Positions 7,148 through 13,670 of a stretch of DNA of 15,699 nucleotides are shown one piece after another. Location: positions 1-15,699 of the forward strand of contig JBBSOW010000069.1 of the NCBI GenBank assembly GCA_038259365.1. Reading direction: 5' to 3'. Both the position numbers and the translations under genes were made by a program. The notes beneath the pieces were generated by a model. The model saw nothing but the letters and a program-made list of their open reading frames with translations. It was not told the DNA's origin and did no database searches. Positions within the stretch are counted from its first letter, which is position 1. Every line of letters starts with the position of its first letter. The stretch is from JBBSOW01 sp038259365 (GTDB taxonomy: Bacteria > Actinomycetota > Actinomycetes > Propionibacteriales > Propionibacteriaceae).

Positions 7148-8167
7148 ATGCTGAAAACGCTAGACGACCTGACCCCGCTGTCGTGGCGGCTCCTGACCCG
7201 GGAGGACCTCCCCGAGTTCAGCGAGCTGCTCACCGCGATCGAGTACCTCGACGACTCGCACACCCGGCATAGCCTGGACGAGATATTCGAACGCTTCAAC
7301 CGCTTCACCGCCGGGGACGAGCTCATCGCCGGGTTCTTCGGCAAGTCGCTCTTGGCCTACGCCTGGAACAACGTCGACCCGGACTCGCGCGATCCGCGGA
7401 CCGTCCGCATTTCGGGCGGGGTGCACCCGGCGTGGCGCTCGCGGGGAATCGGCACCCAGCTCGTGCGCTGGCAGGTGCAGCGGGCTCGCAAGTGGTATCG
7501 GCGCGGGTTTCGCGACGGGCACGGCCCCCTGCAGATCTCCGCCCTGGTCCACGAGCGGCGTCAGCCGGTGCGCGACCTGTACGAGCGCGCCGGGTTGCTG
7601 CCCAAGCGATGGTACGTCGACATGCACCGCCTGTTCGACGACGAGGAGATTGCCGCGCCACAACCCATCCCCGGCGTAGAGTTGGTGGCCTTCGATCCCC
7701 GATTCTCTGCTCGCGTCCGCGCGGCCCACAACGTCGTCTTCACCGAAGTCTGGGGCGTGGAGCCGGTGAGCGAGGTGAGCTGGCAGGAGTCGCTGTCAGG
7801 TGCCTCGGCCCGCCCGGAATGGTCCTGGCTGGCTCTCGATGAAGGCCAGTCCGTCATCGGGTACGCGATGAACTCCGCGCATACCGGGGATTGGGAGGCC
7901 CAGGGCTTCACCGAAGGGTGGACCGACCGGTTGGGAGTCTGTCCCCAGAATCGGGGACGCGGGATCGCCAAGGCGCTGCTGACGGCGTCCATGCGATCCT
8001 TCCAGCGGGCCGGCCTCGACGCGGCCGGGCTGGGCGTGGATAGTGAGAATCCGTTCGGCGCCGTGGGTCTGTACCGTGCTATGGGGTATGAAAGCGCCGA
8101 TACGGTGTTGCGGTACCAGCGCACCGAGGACCTAGCCGACATTAGAGCGAAGGAGAAATCGAGATGA
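7148..8167 (+). CDS. Tandem GNAT-family N-acetyltransferase
   Basis: A 339-residue protein with two GNAT-like halves, cytoplasmic; the acceptor is unknown. The N-terminal half (about 13-165) has a clear acetyl-CoA pyrophosphate loop, GGVHPAWRSRGIGTQL (90-105), and the usual late motif VRDLYERAGL (141-150). The C-terminal half (about 175-325) has LGVCPQNRGRGIAKALL (262-278) and NPFGAVGLYRAMGYE (301-315). Both loops keep the R-x-x-G-x-G/A pattern, so both halves could bind acetyl-CoA, which differs from many tandem GNATs with one degenerate half. The layout recalls mycothiol synthase MshD, but I see no specific support for that role. It lies 7 bases after the reductase/HAD gene and overlaps yebC by ATGA, so it belongs to the same transcript. 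Confidence 0.85.
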   Translation: MLKTLDDLTPLSWRLLTREDLPEFSELLTAIEYLDDSHTRHSLDEIFERFNRFTAGDELIAGFFGKSLLAYAWNNVDPDSRDPRTVRISGGVHPAWRSRGIGTQLVRWQVQRARKWYRRGFRDGHGPLQISALVHERRQPVRDLYERAGLLPKRWYVDMHRLFDDEEIAAPQPIPGVELVAFDPRFSARVRAAHNVVFTEVWGVEPVSEVSWQESLSGASARPEWSWLALDEGQSVIGYAMNSAHTGDWEAQGFTEGWTDRLGVCPQNRGRGIAKALLTASMRSFQRAGLDAAGLGVDSENPFGAVGLYRAMGYESADTVLRYQRTEDLADIRAKEKSR

Positions 8168-8928
8168 GCGGTCACTCCAAATGGGCGACGACCAAGCATA
8201 AGAAGGCGGTCGTCGACGCCAAGCGCGGCAAGCTGTTCGCCAAGCTCGTCAAGAACGTCGAGGTCGCCGCCCGGATGGGTGGGGGAGACCCGGTGGGCAA
8301 CCCGACGCTGTACGACGCCATCCAGAAGGCGAAGAAGAGCTCGGTGCCCAACGACAATATCGAGCGCGCCGTCAAGCGTGGCTCGGGCGCCGAGGCCGGG
8401 GCCGCGAGCTACGACAGCATCACCTACGAGGCCTACGGCCCGGCCGGGGTCGCCATGCTGATCGAGTGCCTCACCGACAACCGCAACCGTTCGGCCTCCG
8501 ACGTCCGGATCGCGGTGACGCGCAACGGCGGGACGATGGCCGACGTCGGCTCGGTGGCCCGGTTGTTCGACCGCAAGGGCGTCGTCGCGGTGAGCAAGAC
8601 CCAAGAGGATCGCACGCTGAGCGAGGACGAGCTGTTGGAGGCCACTTTGGACGCGGGTCCCGAGGACGTGCTCGACGCCGGAGACACCTTCGAGATCGTT
8701 TGCGATCCCCACGACACCCTGGGCGTGCGCCGGGCGGTGCAGGCCGCCGGGCTGGACTACGAATCCGCCGAGGTGGTCTTCAAGCCCTCGTTCACCCAAG
8801 ACCTGGACGCCGGGGGAGCCGAGAAGCTGTTCCGGATCATCGACGCTCTCGATGACTCCGATGACGTGCAGAACGTGTTCTCCAACGAGGAGATCAACGA
8901 AGCGGAACTCGCCAAGCTGCAGGATTGA
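8164..8928 (+). CDS. yebC: YebC/TACO1 family protein
   Basis: A 254-residue cytoplasmic protein of the YebC/TACO1 family, long annotated as a transcriptional regulator; more recent work links family members to translation, including rescue of ribosomes on difficult (proline-rich) stretches. The family's hallmark start, MSGHSKWATTKHKK, is present, followed by DAKRGKLFAKLVKNVEVAAR, IQKAKKSSVPNDNIERAVKRG, YEAYGPAGVAMLIECLTDNRNR and the acidic C-terminus. Length is normal. The ATG overlaps the GNAT stop (ATGA, 8164-8167) and is preceded by AAGGAGA (8150-8156), a good ribosome site. yebC directly before ruvCAB is a common bacterial order, but here the two are separated by a regulated promoter region. 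Confidence 0.97.
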   Translation: MSGHSKWATTKHKKAVVDAKRGKLFAKLVKNVEVAARMGGGDPVGNPTLYDAIQKAKKSSVPNDNIERAVKRGSGAEAGAASYDSITYEAYGPAGVAMLIECLTDNRNRSASDVRIAVTRNGGTMADVGSVARLFDRKGVVAVSKTQEDRTLSEDELLEATLDAGPEDVLDAGDTFEIVCDPHDTLGVRRAVQAAGLDYESAEVVFKPSFTQDLDAGGAEKLFRIIDALDDSDDVQNVFSNEEINEAELAKLQD

Positions 8929-8958
8929 TTCGTTCACTACGCGTGGGGTGGGCCCGAA

Positions 8959-8980
8959 ATGGCGATGCGTGCGATAGCGT
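8959..8980 (+). promoter_or_regulatory. Candidate ruvC promoter (-10 TAGCGT) with a weak PafBC-like upstream element
   Basis: TAGCGT (8975-8980) fits the TANNNT -10 pattern; the predicted start of transcription falls inside the SOS box. ATGGCGATG (8959-8967) matches 6 of 9 positions of the TTGTCRGTG motif used by the mycobacterial PafBC (RecA-independent) damage promoters, but with a 7-base instead of an 8-base spacer. The -10 is reasonable; the PafBC element is speculative. Confidence 0.3.
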
Positions 8981-8981
8981 G

Positions 8982-8997
8982 TCGAACGTCTGTTCGT
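8982..8997 (+). promoter_or_regulatory. LexA (SOS) box upstream of ruvCAB
   Basis: TCGAACGTCTGTTCGT matches the actinobacterial SOS box TCGAAC-N4-GTTCGA at 11 of 12 specified positions. It lies 27 bases before the ruvC ATG and immediately after a possible -10, where bound LexA would block transcription. Damage-inducible ruvCAB is known in mycobacteria, so regulation here is well founded. Confidence 0.85.
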
Positions 8998-9024
8998 TTC
9001 GCAAAGTCTGGGTAGGAGTCCGCC

Positions 9025-9576
9025 ATGCGCGTGCTGGGAGTCGACCCGGGGCTGACCCGTTGCGGGGTCGGCGTCGTCGACGGTCAACCCGGGCGGCCGC
9101 CGGGCCTGATCGCGGTCGGGGTCGTGCGCACCCCGAGCGGCCTCGACACCGCCAAGCGGTTGGTTCGGCTGGAGGCCGGGCTGCTGGAGTGGCTCGACGA
9201 ACACCGCCCCGACGTGGTCGCCGTCGAGCGGGTATTCGCCCAACACAACGTCGCTTCGGTGATGGACACCGCGCAGGCCGCCGGAGTCGCCATGCTCGTG
9301 GCCGCGCGCCGTGGCCTGCCGGTGGTGTTGCATACCCCCAGCGAAGTCAAGGCCGCCATCACCGGCTCGGGCCGGGCGGACAAGGCGCAGATCGGGGTCA
9401 TGGTGGCCCGCATCCTGAAGCTCTCCGCGCCACCCAGGCCAGCCGACGCGGCCGACGCGGTGGCGCTGGCCATCTGTCACGTGTGGCGCGGGGGTGCGTC
9501 CAACCGCTACGCCGAAGCGCTGGCCGTGCACCGGAACGCTGCGCCGGCTTGCGCCCCGACGGGCAGCCGACGGTGA
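9025..9576 (+). CDS. ruvC: Crossover junction endodeoxyribonuclease RuvC
   Basis: Dimeric endonuclease that resolves Holliday junctions by paired nicks, working with RuvAB in recombination repair. It has 183 residues and an RNase H-like fold. The four metal-binding acidic residues are Asp7 (VLGVDPGL), Glu68 (AVERVFA), Asp141 and Asp144 (PADAADAVALA). NVASVMDTAQAAGV (75-88) and PSEVKAAITGSGRADK (105-120) are family typical. The C-terminal 20 or so residues are a poorly conserved tail. The start is set by TAGGAG (9013-9018), 6 bases from the ATG. The stop overlaps the ruvA start (GTGA). The LexA box upstream predicts SOS induction. Confidence 0.97.
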   Translation: MRVLGVDPGLTRCGVGVVDGQPGRPPGLIAVGVVRTPSGLDTAKRLVRLEAGLLEWLDEHRPDVVAVERVFAQHNVASVMDTAQAAGVAMLVAARRGLPVVLHTPSEVKAAITGSGRADKAQIGVMVARILKLSAPPRPADAADAVALAICHVWRGGASNRYAEALAVHRNAAPACAPTGSRR

Positions 9577-10169
9577 TCGCACAACTGCAGGGCCGCGTCT
9601 CGGCGGTCGGGGCGAACTGGGCGGTCATCCTGATCGGCGGCCTGGGCGTCCACGTGTGGTGCACCGCGCAGACGGCCATGGGGTTGCGGACGGGCGGCGC
9701 GGCGGATCTGCACACCTCGCTGGTCGTGCGCGAGGACGCCCTCACCCTCTACGGTTTCGCGGCCCGCGCCGACCGGGACACCTTCGAGTTGTTGAAGTCG
9801 GCCACCGGGATCGGGCCCAAGATCGCGCTCGCCGCCTTGTCGGTGCTCACCCCCGACGAGCTGTCCGACGCCATCACCACCGCGAACCTGCTCACCCTGA
9901 CCAGGGTGCCCGGGGTCGGCAAAAAGGGGGCCGAACGCATCGTCATCGAGCTCAAGGATAAGGTCGTGCCCGCCTCGACGGCGCCCAGCGGACCCGGTGC
10001 CGCGCCGGCGTGGCGCGAGCAGGTGGCCGAGGGCCTCCAGGGCCTGGGTTACTCGACCAAGGACGCCGACGCGGCCTGCGATCGGGTGGCCGCAATGGCC
10101 GAGGCGAATCCCGACGTCGGTGTGGCCGGGTTGATGAAGGCCGCGCTGCGCAGCCTGGCGAAAAAGTGA
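9573..10169 (+). CDS. ruvA: Holliday junction branch-migration protein RuvA
   Basis: Binds four-way junctions as a tetramer and loads the RuvB motors. It has 198 residues. Domain I is the N-terminal OB fold, starting MIAQLQGRVSAVG and including REDALTLYGFA (53-63). Domain II has two helix-hairpin-helix motifs, SATGIGPKIALAALS (76-90) and RVPGVGKKGAERI (111-123). Domain III (about 146-198) is the RuvB-binding helical domain, after a Pro/Ser/Ala linker. The GTG at 9573 gives the canonical N-terminus; the frame stays open far upstream, but that part has no ruvA character. It overlaps ruvC by four bases, implying coupled synthesis. Confidence 0.97.
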   Translation: MIAQLQGRVSAVGANWAVILIGGLGVHVWCTAQTAMGLRTGGAADLHTSLVVREDALTLYGFAARADRDTFELLKSATGIGPKIALAALSVLTPDELSDAITTANLLTLTRVPGVGKKGAERIVIELKDKVVPASTAPSGPGAAPAWREQVAEGLQGLGYSTKDADAACDRVAAMAEANPDVGVAGLMKAALRSLAKK

Positions 10170-10179
10170 GACCCAGACG

Positions 10180-11262
10180 ATGACCGATCCCGAATTCTTC
10201 GAGCCCGATTCGGCCAGCGAGGTGTCGGCGACCGATCCGCACGCGGCCCCGGAGGAGGTCGGCTTCGATTCGGCCCTGCGCCCACCCAGCCTGGCCGAGT
10301 TCGGCGGGCAGCCCCGGGTCGTCGACCAGCTGGGGTTGGTCCTCGACGCGGCCAAGCACCGGGGCACGACCGCCGACCACGTGCTGCTCTCGGGCCCGCC
10401 GGGTCTCGGCAAGACGACGCTGGCCATGATCATCGCCGTCGAGATGCACGCCCCGTTGCGCATCTCCAGCGGGCCGGCGATCCAGCACGCGGGCGATCTG
10501 GCGGCGATCCTGTCCGGGCTTGCCGAGGGTGAGGTGTTCTTCCTCGACGAGATCCACCGCATGTCGCGGCCCGCCGAGGAACTGCTGTACCTGGCGATGG
10601 AGGACTTCCGCGTCGACGTCGTCGTCGGCAAGGGGCCCGGCGCGACCGCGATCCCCATCGATATTCCGCACTTCACGCTCGTGGGGGCGACCACGAGGGC
10701 TGGCCTGCTGCCGGGACCGCTGCGGGACCGCTTCGGGTTCACGGCCCAGCTGGACTACTACGCCGTCGCCGATCTCGAGCACATCGTGCGCCGCTCGGCG
10801 GCCGCCCTCCACGTCGTCCTCAGCGACGACGCGGCACAAGAGATCGCGAGCCGCTCGCGCGGCACCCCACGCATTGCGAACCGCCTGCTCCGTCGAGTCC
10901 GCGACTATTCCCAGGTGCGCCATTCCCACCTGGGGGCCCAGGGGGCCGTCGACGTCGCCGTCGCCTCGGCCGCCCTCGATCTCTACGAGGTGGACCGGCT
11001 CGGTCTGGACCGGCTGGACCGGGCGGTCTTGGAGGCGCTGTGCCGGCGCTTCGGCGGCGGACCGGTGGGTCTGTCCACCCTGGCGATCGCCGTGGCCGAG
11101 GAGACCGAGACCGTCGAAGAGGTGGCCGAGCCCTTCCTGGTCCGGTTGGGATTCTTGTCGCGCACGCCCCGGGGCCGGGTGGCGACGGCGCACGCCTGGC
11201 GACACCTGGGACTCAGCCCACCCGCGGACAGCCTGGGGATGGGCGAGGACCTGTTCTCCTGA
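10180..11262 (+). CDS. ruvB: Holliday junction branch-migration ATPase RuvB
   Basis: Hexameric AAA+ motor that drives DNA through the RuvA-bound junction. It has 360 residues. Domain order: an acidic N-terminal stretch (1-30), then RPPSLAEFGGQ, Walker A GPPGLGKTT (72-80), Walker B FLDEIHR (121-127), sensor 1 LVGATTRAG (167-175), the Arg-finger region PLRDRFG (180-186), sensor 2 TPRIANRLLRRVRDY (229-243), and the C-terminal winged helix ending GFLSRTPRGRVAT (324-336). FDSALRPPSLAEFGGQ replaces the more common LRPxxLxEFxGQ with minor changes. The start lies 10 bases after ruvA with only a weak ribosome site. The last gene of the ruv operon; a 171-base gap follows. Confidence 0.98.
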   Translation: MTDPEFFEPDSASEVSATDPHAAPEEVGFDSALRPPSLAEFGGQPRVVDQLGLVLDAAKHRGTTADHVLLSGPPGLGKTTLAMIIAVEMHAPLRISSGPAIQHAGDLAAILSGLAEGEVFFLDEIHRMSRPAEELLYLAMEDFRVDVVVGKGPGATAIPIDIPHFTLVGATTRAGLLPGPLRDRFGFTAQLDYYAVADLEHIVRRSAAALHVVLSDDAAQEIASRSRGTPRIANRLLRRVRDYSQVRHSHLGAQGAVDVAVASAALDLYEVDRLGLDRLDRAVLEALCRRFGGGPVGLSTLAIAVAEETETVEEVAEPFLVRLGFLSRTPRGRVATAHAWRHLGLSPPADSLGMGEDLFS

Positions 11263-11321
11263 CGAGGTGGGCCAACGACCCCACGAGGCCGAGGGCCGAC
11301 AGGCCGGGTGCGGAAGTCGTC

Positions 11322-11346
11322 GTTTGGCCAAACCGGGCGCTAGACT
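11322..11346 (+). promoter_or_regulatory. Candidate yajC-secDF promoter with a 12-base palindrome
   Basis: TAGACT (11341-11346) is a good TANNNT -10, placed about 87 bases before the yajC ATG, so the mRNA would carry an 80-base leader. A perfect palindrome, GTTTGGCCAAAC (11322-11333), ends 7 bases before the -10, in the space between -10 and -35, where an operator could act. No clear -35 is seen. The rest of the 171-base gap shows no gene and no T-tailed terminator. Confidence 0.4.
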
Positions 11347-11433
11347 CCCGCGGTCAGCACCTTTACCGCTGTCGGCCAGTCTCCTCGGCCACAGCCACCC
11401 GCTGGGTGACCCGTTCCCGACCCTCAGGAAGTC

Positions 11434-11988
11434 ATGACAAACAACTCCTCCACGACCATCTTCTTGTTCATCTTGATGGCCGTCGCCTTCTACTTCTTGA
11501 TGATTCGCCCCCAGCGCAAGCGCCAACGCCGTCAGCAGGAGACAATCGCCGCGTTGGTCCCCGGATCGCGGGTCATGCTGAGCAGCGGCATCTACGGCAC
11601 GCTGGTCGAGATGCGGGCCGCCGACGCCGACGTCGAGGTCGCGCCGGGGATCATCCTCACGGTCGTTCGTCAGGCCGTGGCCCAATCCGCACCGATGACC
11701 GAGGAGGACGTCCTGGTCGACACCGACACCGACACCCAGCCGAGCGACGAGGACGATCCGCAGCCGTTGAGTGCGGAGGACTTCAGCGCCGAGAACCTGA
11801 GCCCCGACGACTTCCGCGACGACGCCGACGACGCGCGCGATTACGGCGCCGTCCAGCCGCGTTCGAGCTCCCGCTCGGACGATCCGTCGGCTGACGACGT
11901 CGACGCCCAGCACGAGCGCGGCGAGACCAATCCCGTGGACGAGGATGCACCGGCCCGCGACGATGACCGTCGGCCCGAAGGGAACTGA
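11434..11988 (+). CDS. yajC: Sec translocon accessory protein YajC, long acidic form
   Basis: A small inner-membrane partner of SecDF. One membrane segment (about residues 8-24) is followed by the family signature MIRPQRKRQRRQQE (23-36), then VPGSRVMLSSGIYGTLVEM (42-60) and the short beta domain ending near residue 83. At 184 residues it is longer than the usual 90-120: residues 88-184 are a low-complexity, strongly acidic tail rich in Asp and Glu, including a DTDTDT run encoded by three GACACC repeats (11719-11736). The tail is probably disordered and cytoplasmic. The start is the only Met before the membrane segment; AGGAA (11426-11430) is unusually close to it. It is followed after 8 bases by secD. 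Confidence 0.93.
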   Translation: MTNNSSTTIFLFILMAVAFYFLMIRPQRKRQRRQQETIAALVPGSRVMLSSGIYGTLVEMRAADADVEVAPGIILTVVRQAVAQSAPMTEEDVLVDTDTDTQPSDEDDPQPLSAEDFSAENLSPDDFRDDADDARDYGAVQPRSSSRSDDPSADDVDAQHERGETNPVDEDAPARDDDRRPEGN

Positions 11989-11996
11989 GCACGCGC

Positions 11997-13670
11997 GTGG
12001 CCACGACCAAGAAACATGCTCGACCCGGACGGACCCTCGTCGTCCTCGGCCTCATCACGGCGGCGCTGTTCGCCGTCATGGGTGCCTTCGCGACCTGGAG
12101 CCCCAAGCTCGGGCTCGATCTGCAGGGCGGCACCACGATCACCCTGACCGCGACCAACACCTCGGGTCAGGGCCAGGTCGATCCCGCCAGCCTGGAGCTG
12201 GCGCGCGGCATCATCTCCCAGCGCGTCAACAGCCTGGGCGTCGGCGAGTCCGAGGTGACAACCGCCGGCGGCAATCAGATCACGGTCTCGGTGCCCAACG
12301 TGCAGCAAGACGAGCTGGTGCGACTCGTCGGGCAGACCGCGCTGCTGACGTTCCGCAAGGTCTACGACATCCAGCAGGGCGCGCCCGTTCCCGAGGGCGG
12401 GCCGGGGGCGCAGCCCAGCACCGACGGGGGCGGGGAGCCGCCCGTCGAACCGCCAGCCGAACCCAGCCCCGGCGCGAGCGAGACCGCCCCCGGTAACCGT
12501 CGCCCCGTCATGGAGCTGCCGACCGCCCCCCCGGAGCCGAGCAAGCCCCGTCCGAGCGAGCCCGGCCAGGGTTTTAGCCAGGACAAGGCCCTGGAATACC
12601 AGCCGAGCCAGCAAGACACCGAGGAGTTCGCGGCCTTCCAGTGCGGCGACAAGTTCGTCGAGGTCTCCGACCAGCCCCTCTTCGCGTGCGACGAGACCGG
12701 GTCCACCAAGTACCTCCTCGGCCCGGCCCTGATCAAGGGCGACGAACTGGCCGACGCGTCGGCCGGGGTCCCCCAAAACGAGCTGCAGTGGGTCGTCAAC
12801 CTCGAGTTCAACCCCGAGGGCGCGGCCCGGTTCGAGCGGGCCACCGGCGAGCTCGCCCAGAATCAGCCGCCCATGAACCAGTTCGCCATCGTGCTCGACG
12901 GGGTCTCGATCAGCGCCCCCTCGGTCGACCAGGCGATCCCCGGCGGACGGGCTCAGATCTCGGGCAGTTTCGATCAATCCTCGGCGAACGCGCTGGCCAA
13001 CGTGCTCAAGTACGGCGCCCTCCCCTTGGCCTTCGACGTGTCGTCGGTGGACAACGTCTCGGCCACCCTGGGCGGGGAGCAGTTGCGGGCCGGCATCATC
13101 GCCGGCGGTATCGGGCTCATCCTCGTAGTGGCGTTCACGCTGTTCGCCTACCGCGGGCTGGCGCTGGTGGTCGTCGGCTCCCTGGTCGCCGCGGCCGCCA
13201 TGACCTACGCCGTCATGACGCTGCTCGGGGAATCGGTGGGCTTCGCGCTCAACCTGCCCGGCATCGCCGGTGCGATCGTGGCGATCGGCATGACGGCGGA
13301 CTCCTTCGTCATCTTCTTCGAGCGGATCCGCGACGAGATCCGCGAGGGCCGCACCCTACGCTCGGCGGTGGAGTCCGGCTGGGTCAAGTCGCGCCAGACG
13401 ATCCTCATCGCCGACGCCGTGCAGTTGCTCTCGGCGGTGGTGCTGTTCGTCCTGGCCGTGGGTGGCATCAAGGGCTTCGCGTTCACCCTCGGGCTCACCA
13501 CGGTGATCGACATCATCATCGTGTTCTTCTTCACCAAACCGCTGGTCACGATCCTGGCCAGGACCAAGTTCTTCGGCGAGGGCCACAAGCTTTCCGGCCT
13601 CAACGCCGAACACCTCGGGGTCACCAAACTGCCCGGCGTGAGACGGCGCCCACTGGCGAAGGAGGCCTGA
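11997..13670 (+). CDS. secD: Protein translocase subunit SecD
   Basis: RND-superfamily membrane protein that, with SecF, uses the proton gradient to pull exported proteins through SecYEG. It has 557 residues. TM1 (about 13-33) is followed by GLDLQGGTTITL (39-50), the large extracytoplasmic P1 domain, then five more membrane helices (about 365-520). GMTADSFVIFFERIRDE (431-447) holds Asp435, equivalent to the proton-relay Asp of E. coli SecD, in the variant form seen in Actinobacteria. P1 contains a Pro/Glu/Gly-rich insert (about 128-198), probably disordered, and Cys216 and Cys231, which could form a disulphide outside the cell. GTG start, with AAGGGAA (11978-11984) rather far upstream. The stop overlaps secF as TGATG. 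Confidence 0.97.
   Translation: MATTKKHARPGRTLVVLGLITAALFAVMGAFATWSPKLGLDLQGGTTITLTATNTSGQGQVDPASLELARGIISQRVNSLGVGESEVTTAGGNQITVSVPNVQQDELVRLVGQTALLTFRKVYDIQQGAPVPEGGPGAQPSTDGGGEPPVEPPAEPSPGASETAPGNRRPVMELPTAPPEPSKPRPSEPGQGFSQDKALEYQPSQQDTEEFAAFQCGDKFVEVSDQPLFACDETGSTKYLLGPALIKGDELADASAGVPQNELQWVVNLEFNPEGAARFERATGELAQNQPPMNQFAIVLDGVSISAPSVDQAIPGGRAQISGSFDQSSANALANVLKYGALPLAFDVSSVDNVSATLGGEQLRAGIIAGGIGLILVVAFTLFAYRGLALVVVGSLVAAAAMTYAVMTLLGESVGFALNLPGIAGAIVAIGMTADSFVIFFERIRDEIREGRTLRSAVESGWVKSRQTILIADAVQLLSAVVLFVLAVGGIKGFAFTLGLTTVIDIIIVFFFTKPLVTILARTKFFGEGHKLSGLNAEHLGVTKLPGVRRRPLAKEA

Noticed and set aside
5008..7344. A long open frame on the - strand opposite the reductase/HAD gene
   Set aside because: It mirrors a real gene in very GC-rich DNA, has low-complexity Arg/Gly/Val-rich text and no recognisable motif. 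Similar antisense frames lie opposite GNAT/yebC/ruvC (7561-9582) and ruvB/yajC (9952-11913).
8925..9572. N-terminal extension of ruvA through the yebC-ruvC gap and ruvC
   Set aside because: The text is Arg/Gly-rich shadow of ruvC, and RuvA has a canonical N-terminus at GTG 9573.
11267..11284. GTGGG/CCCAC hairpin after ruvB as a terminator
   Set aside because: Only 5 bp of stem, an 8-base loop and no T-run; such pairs are common by chance at this GC content.
11719..11736. Three GACACC repeats as a phase-variable tract in yajC
   Set aside because: Only three copies, a hexamer that keeps the frame, inside a low-complexity acidic tail; no sign of variable expression.
12641..13669. N-terminal extension of secF through secD
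   Set aside because: It is a shadow of secD in another frame; the SecF family start matches ATG 13670.
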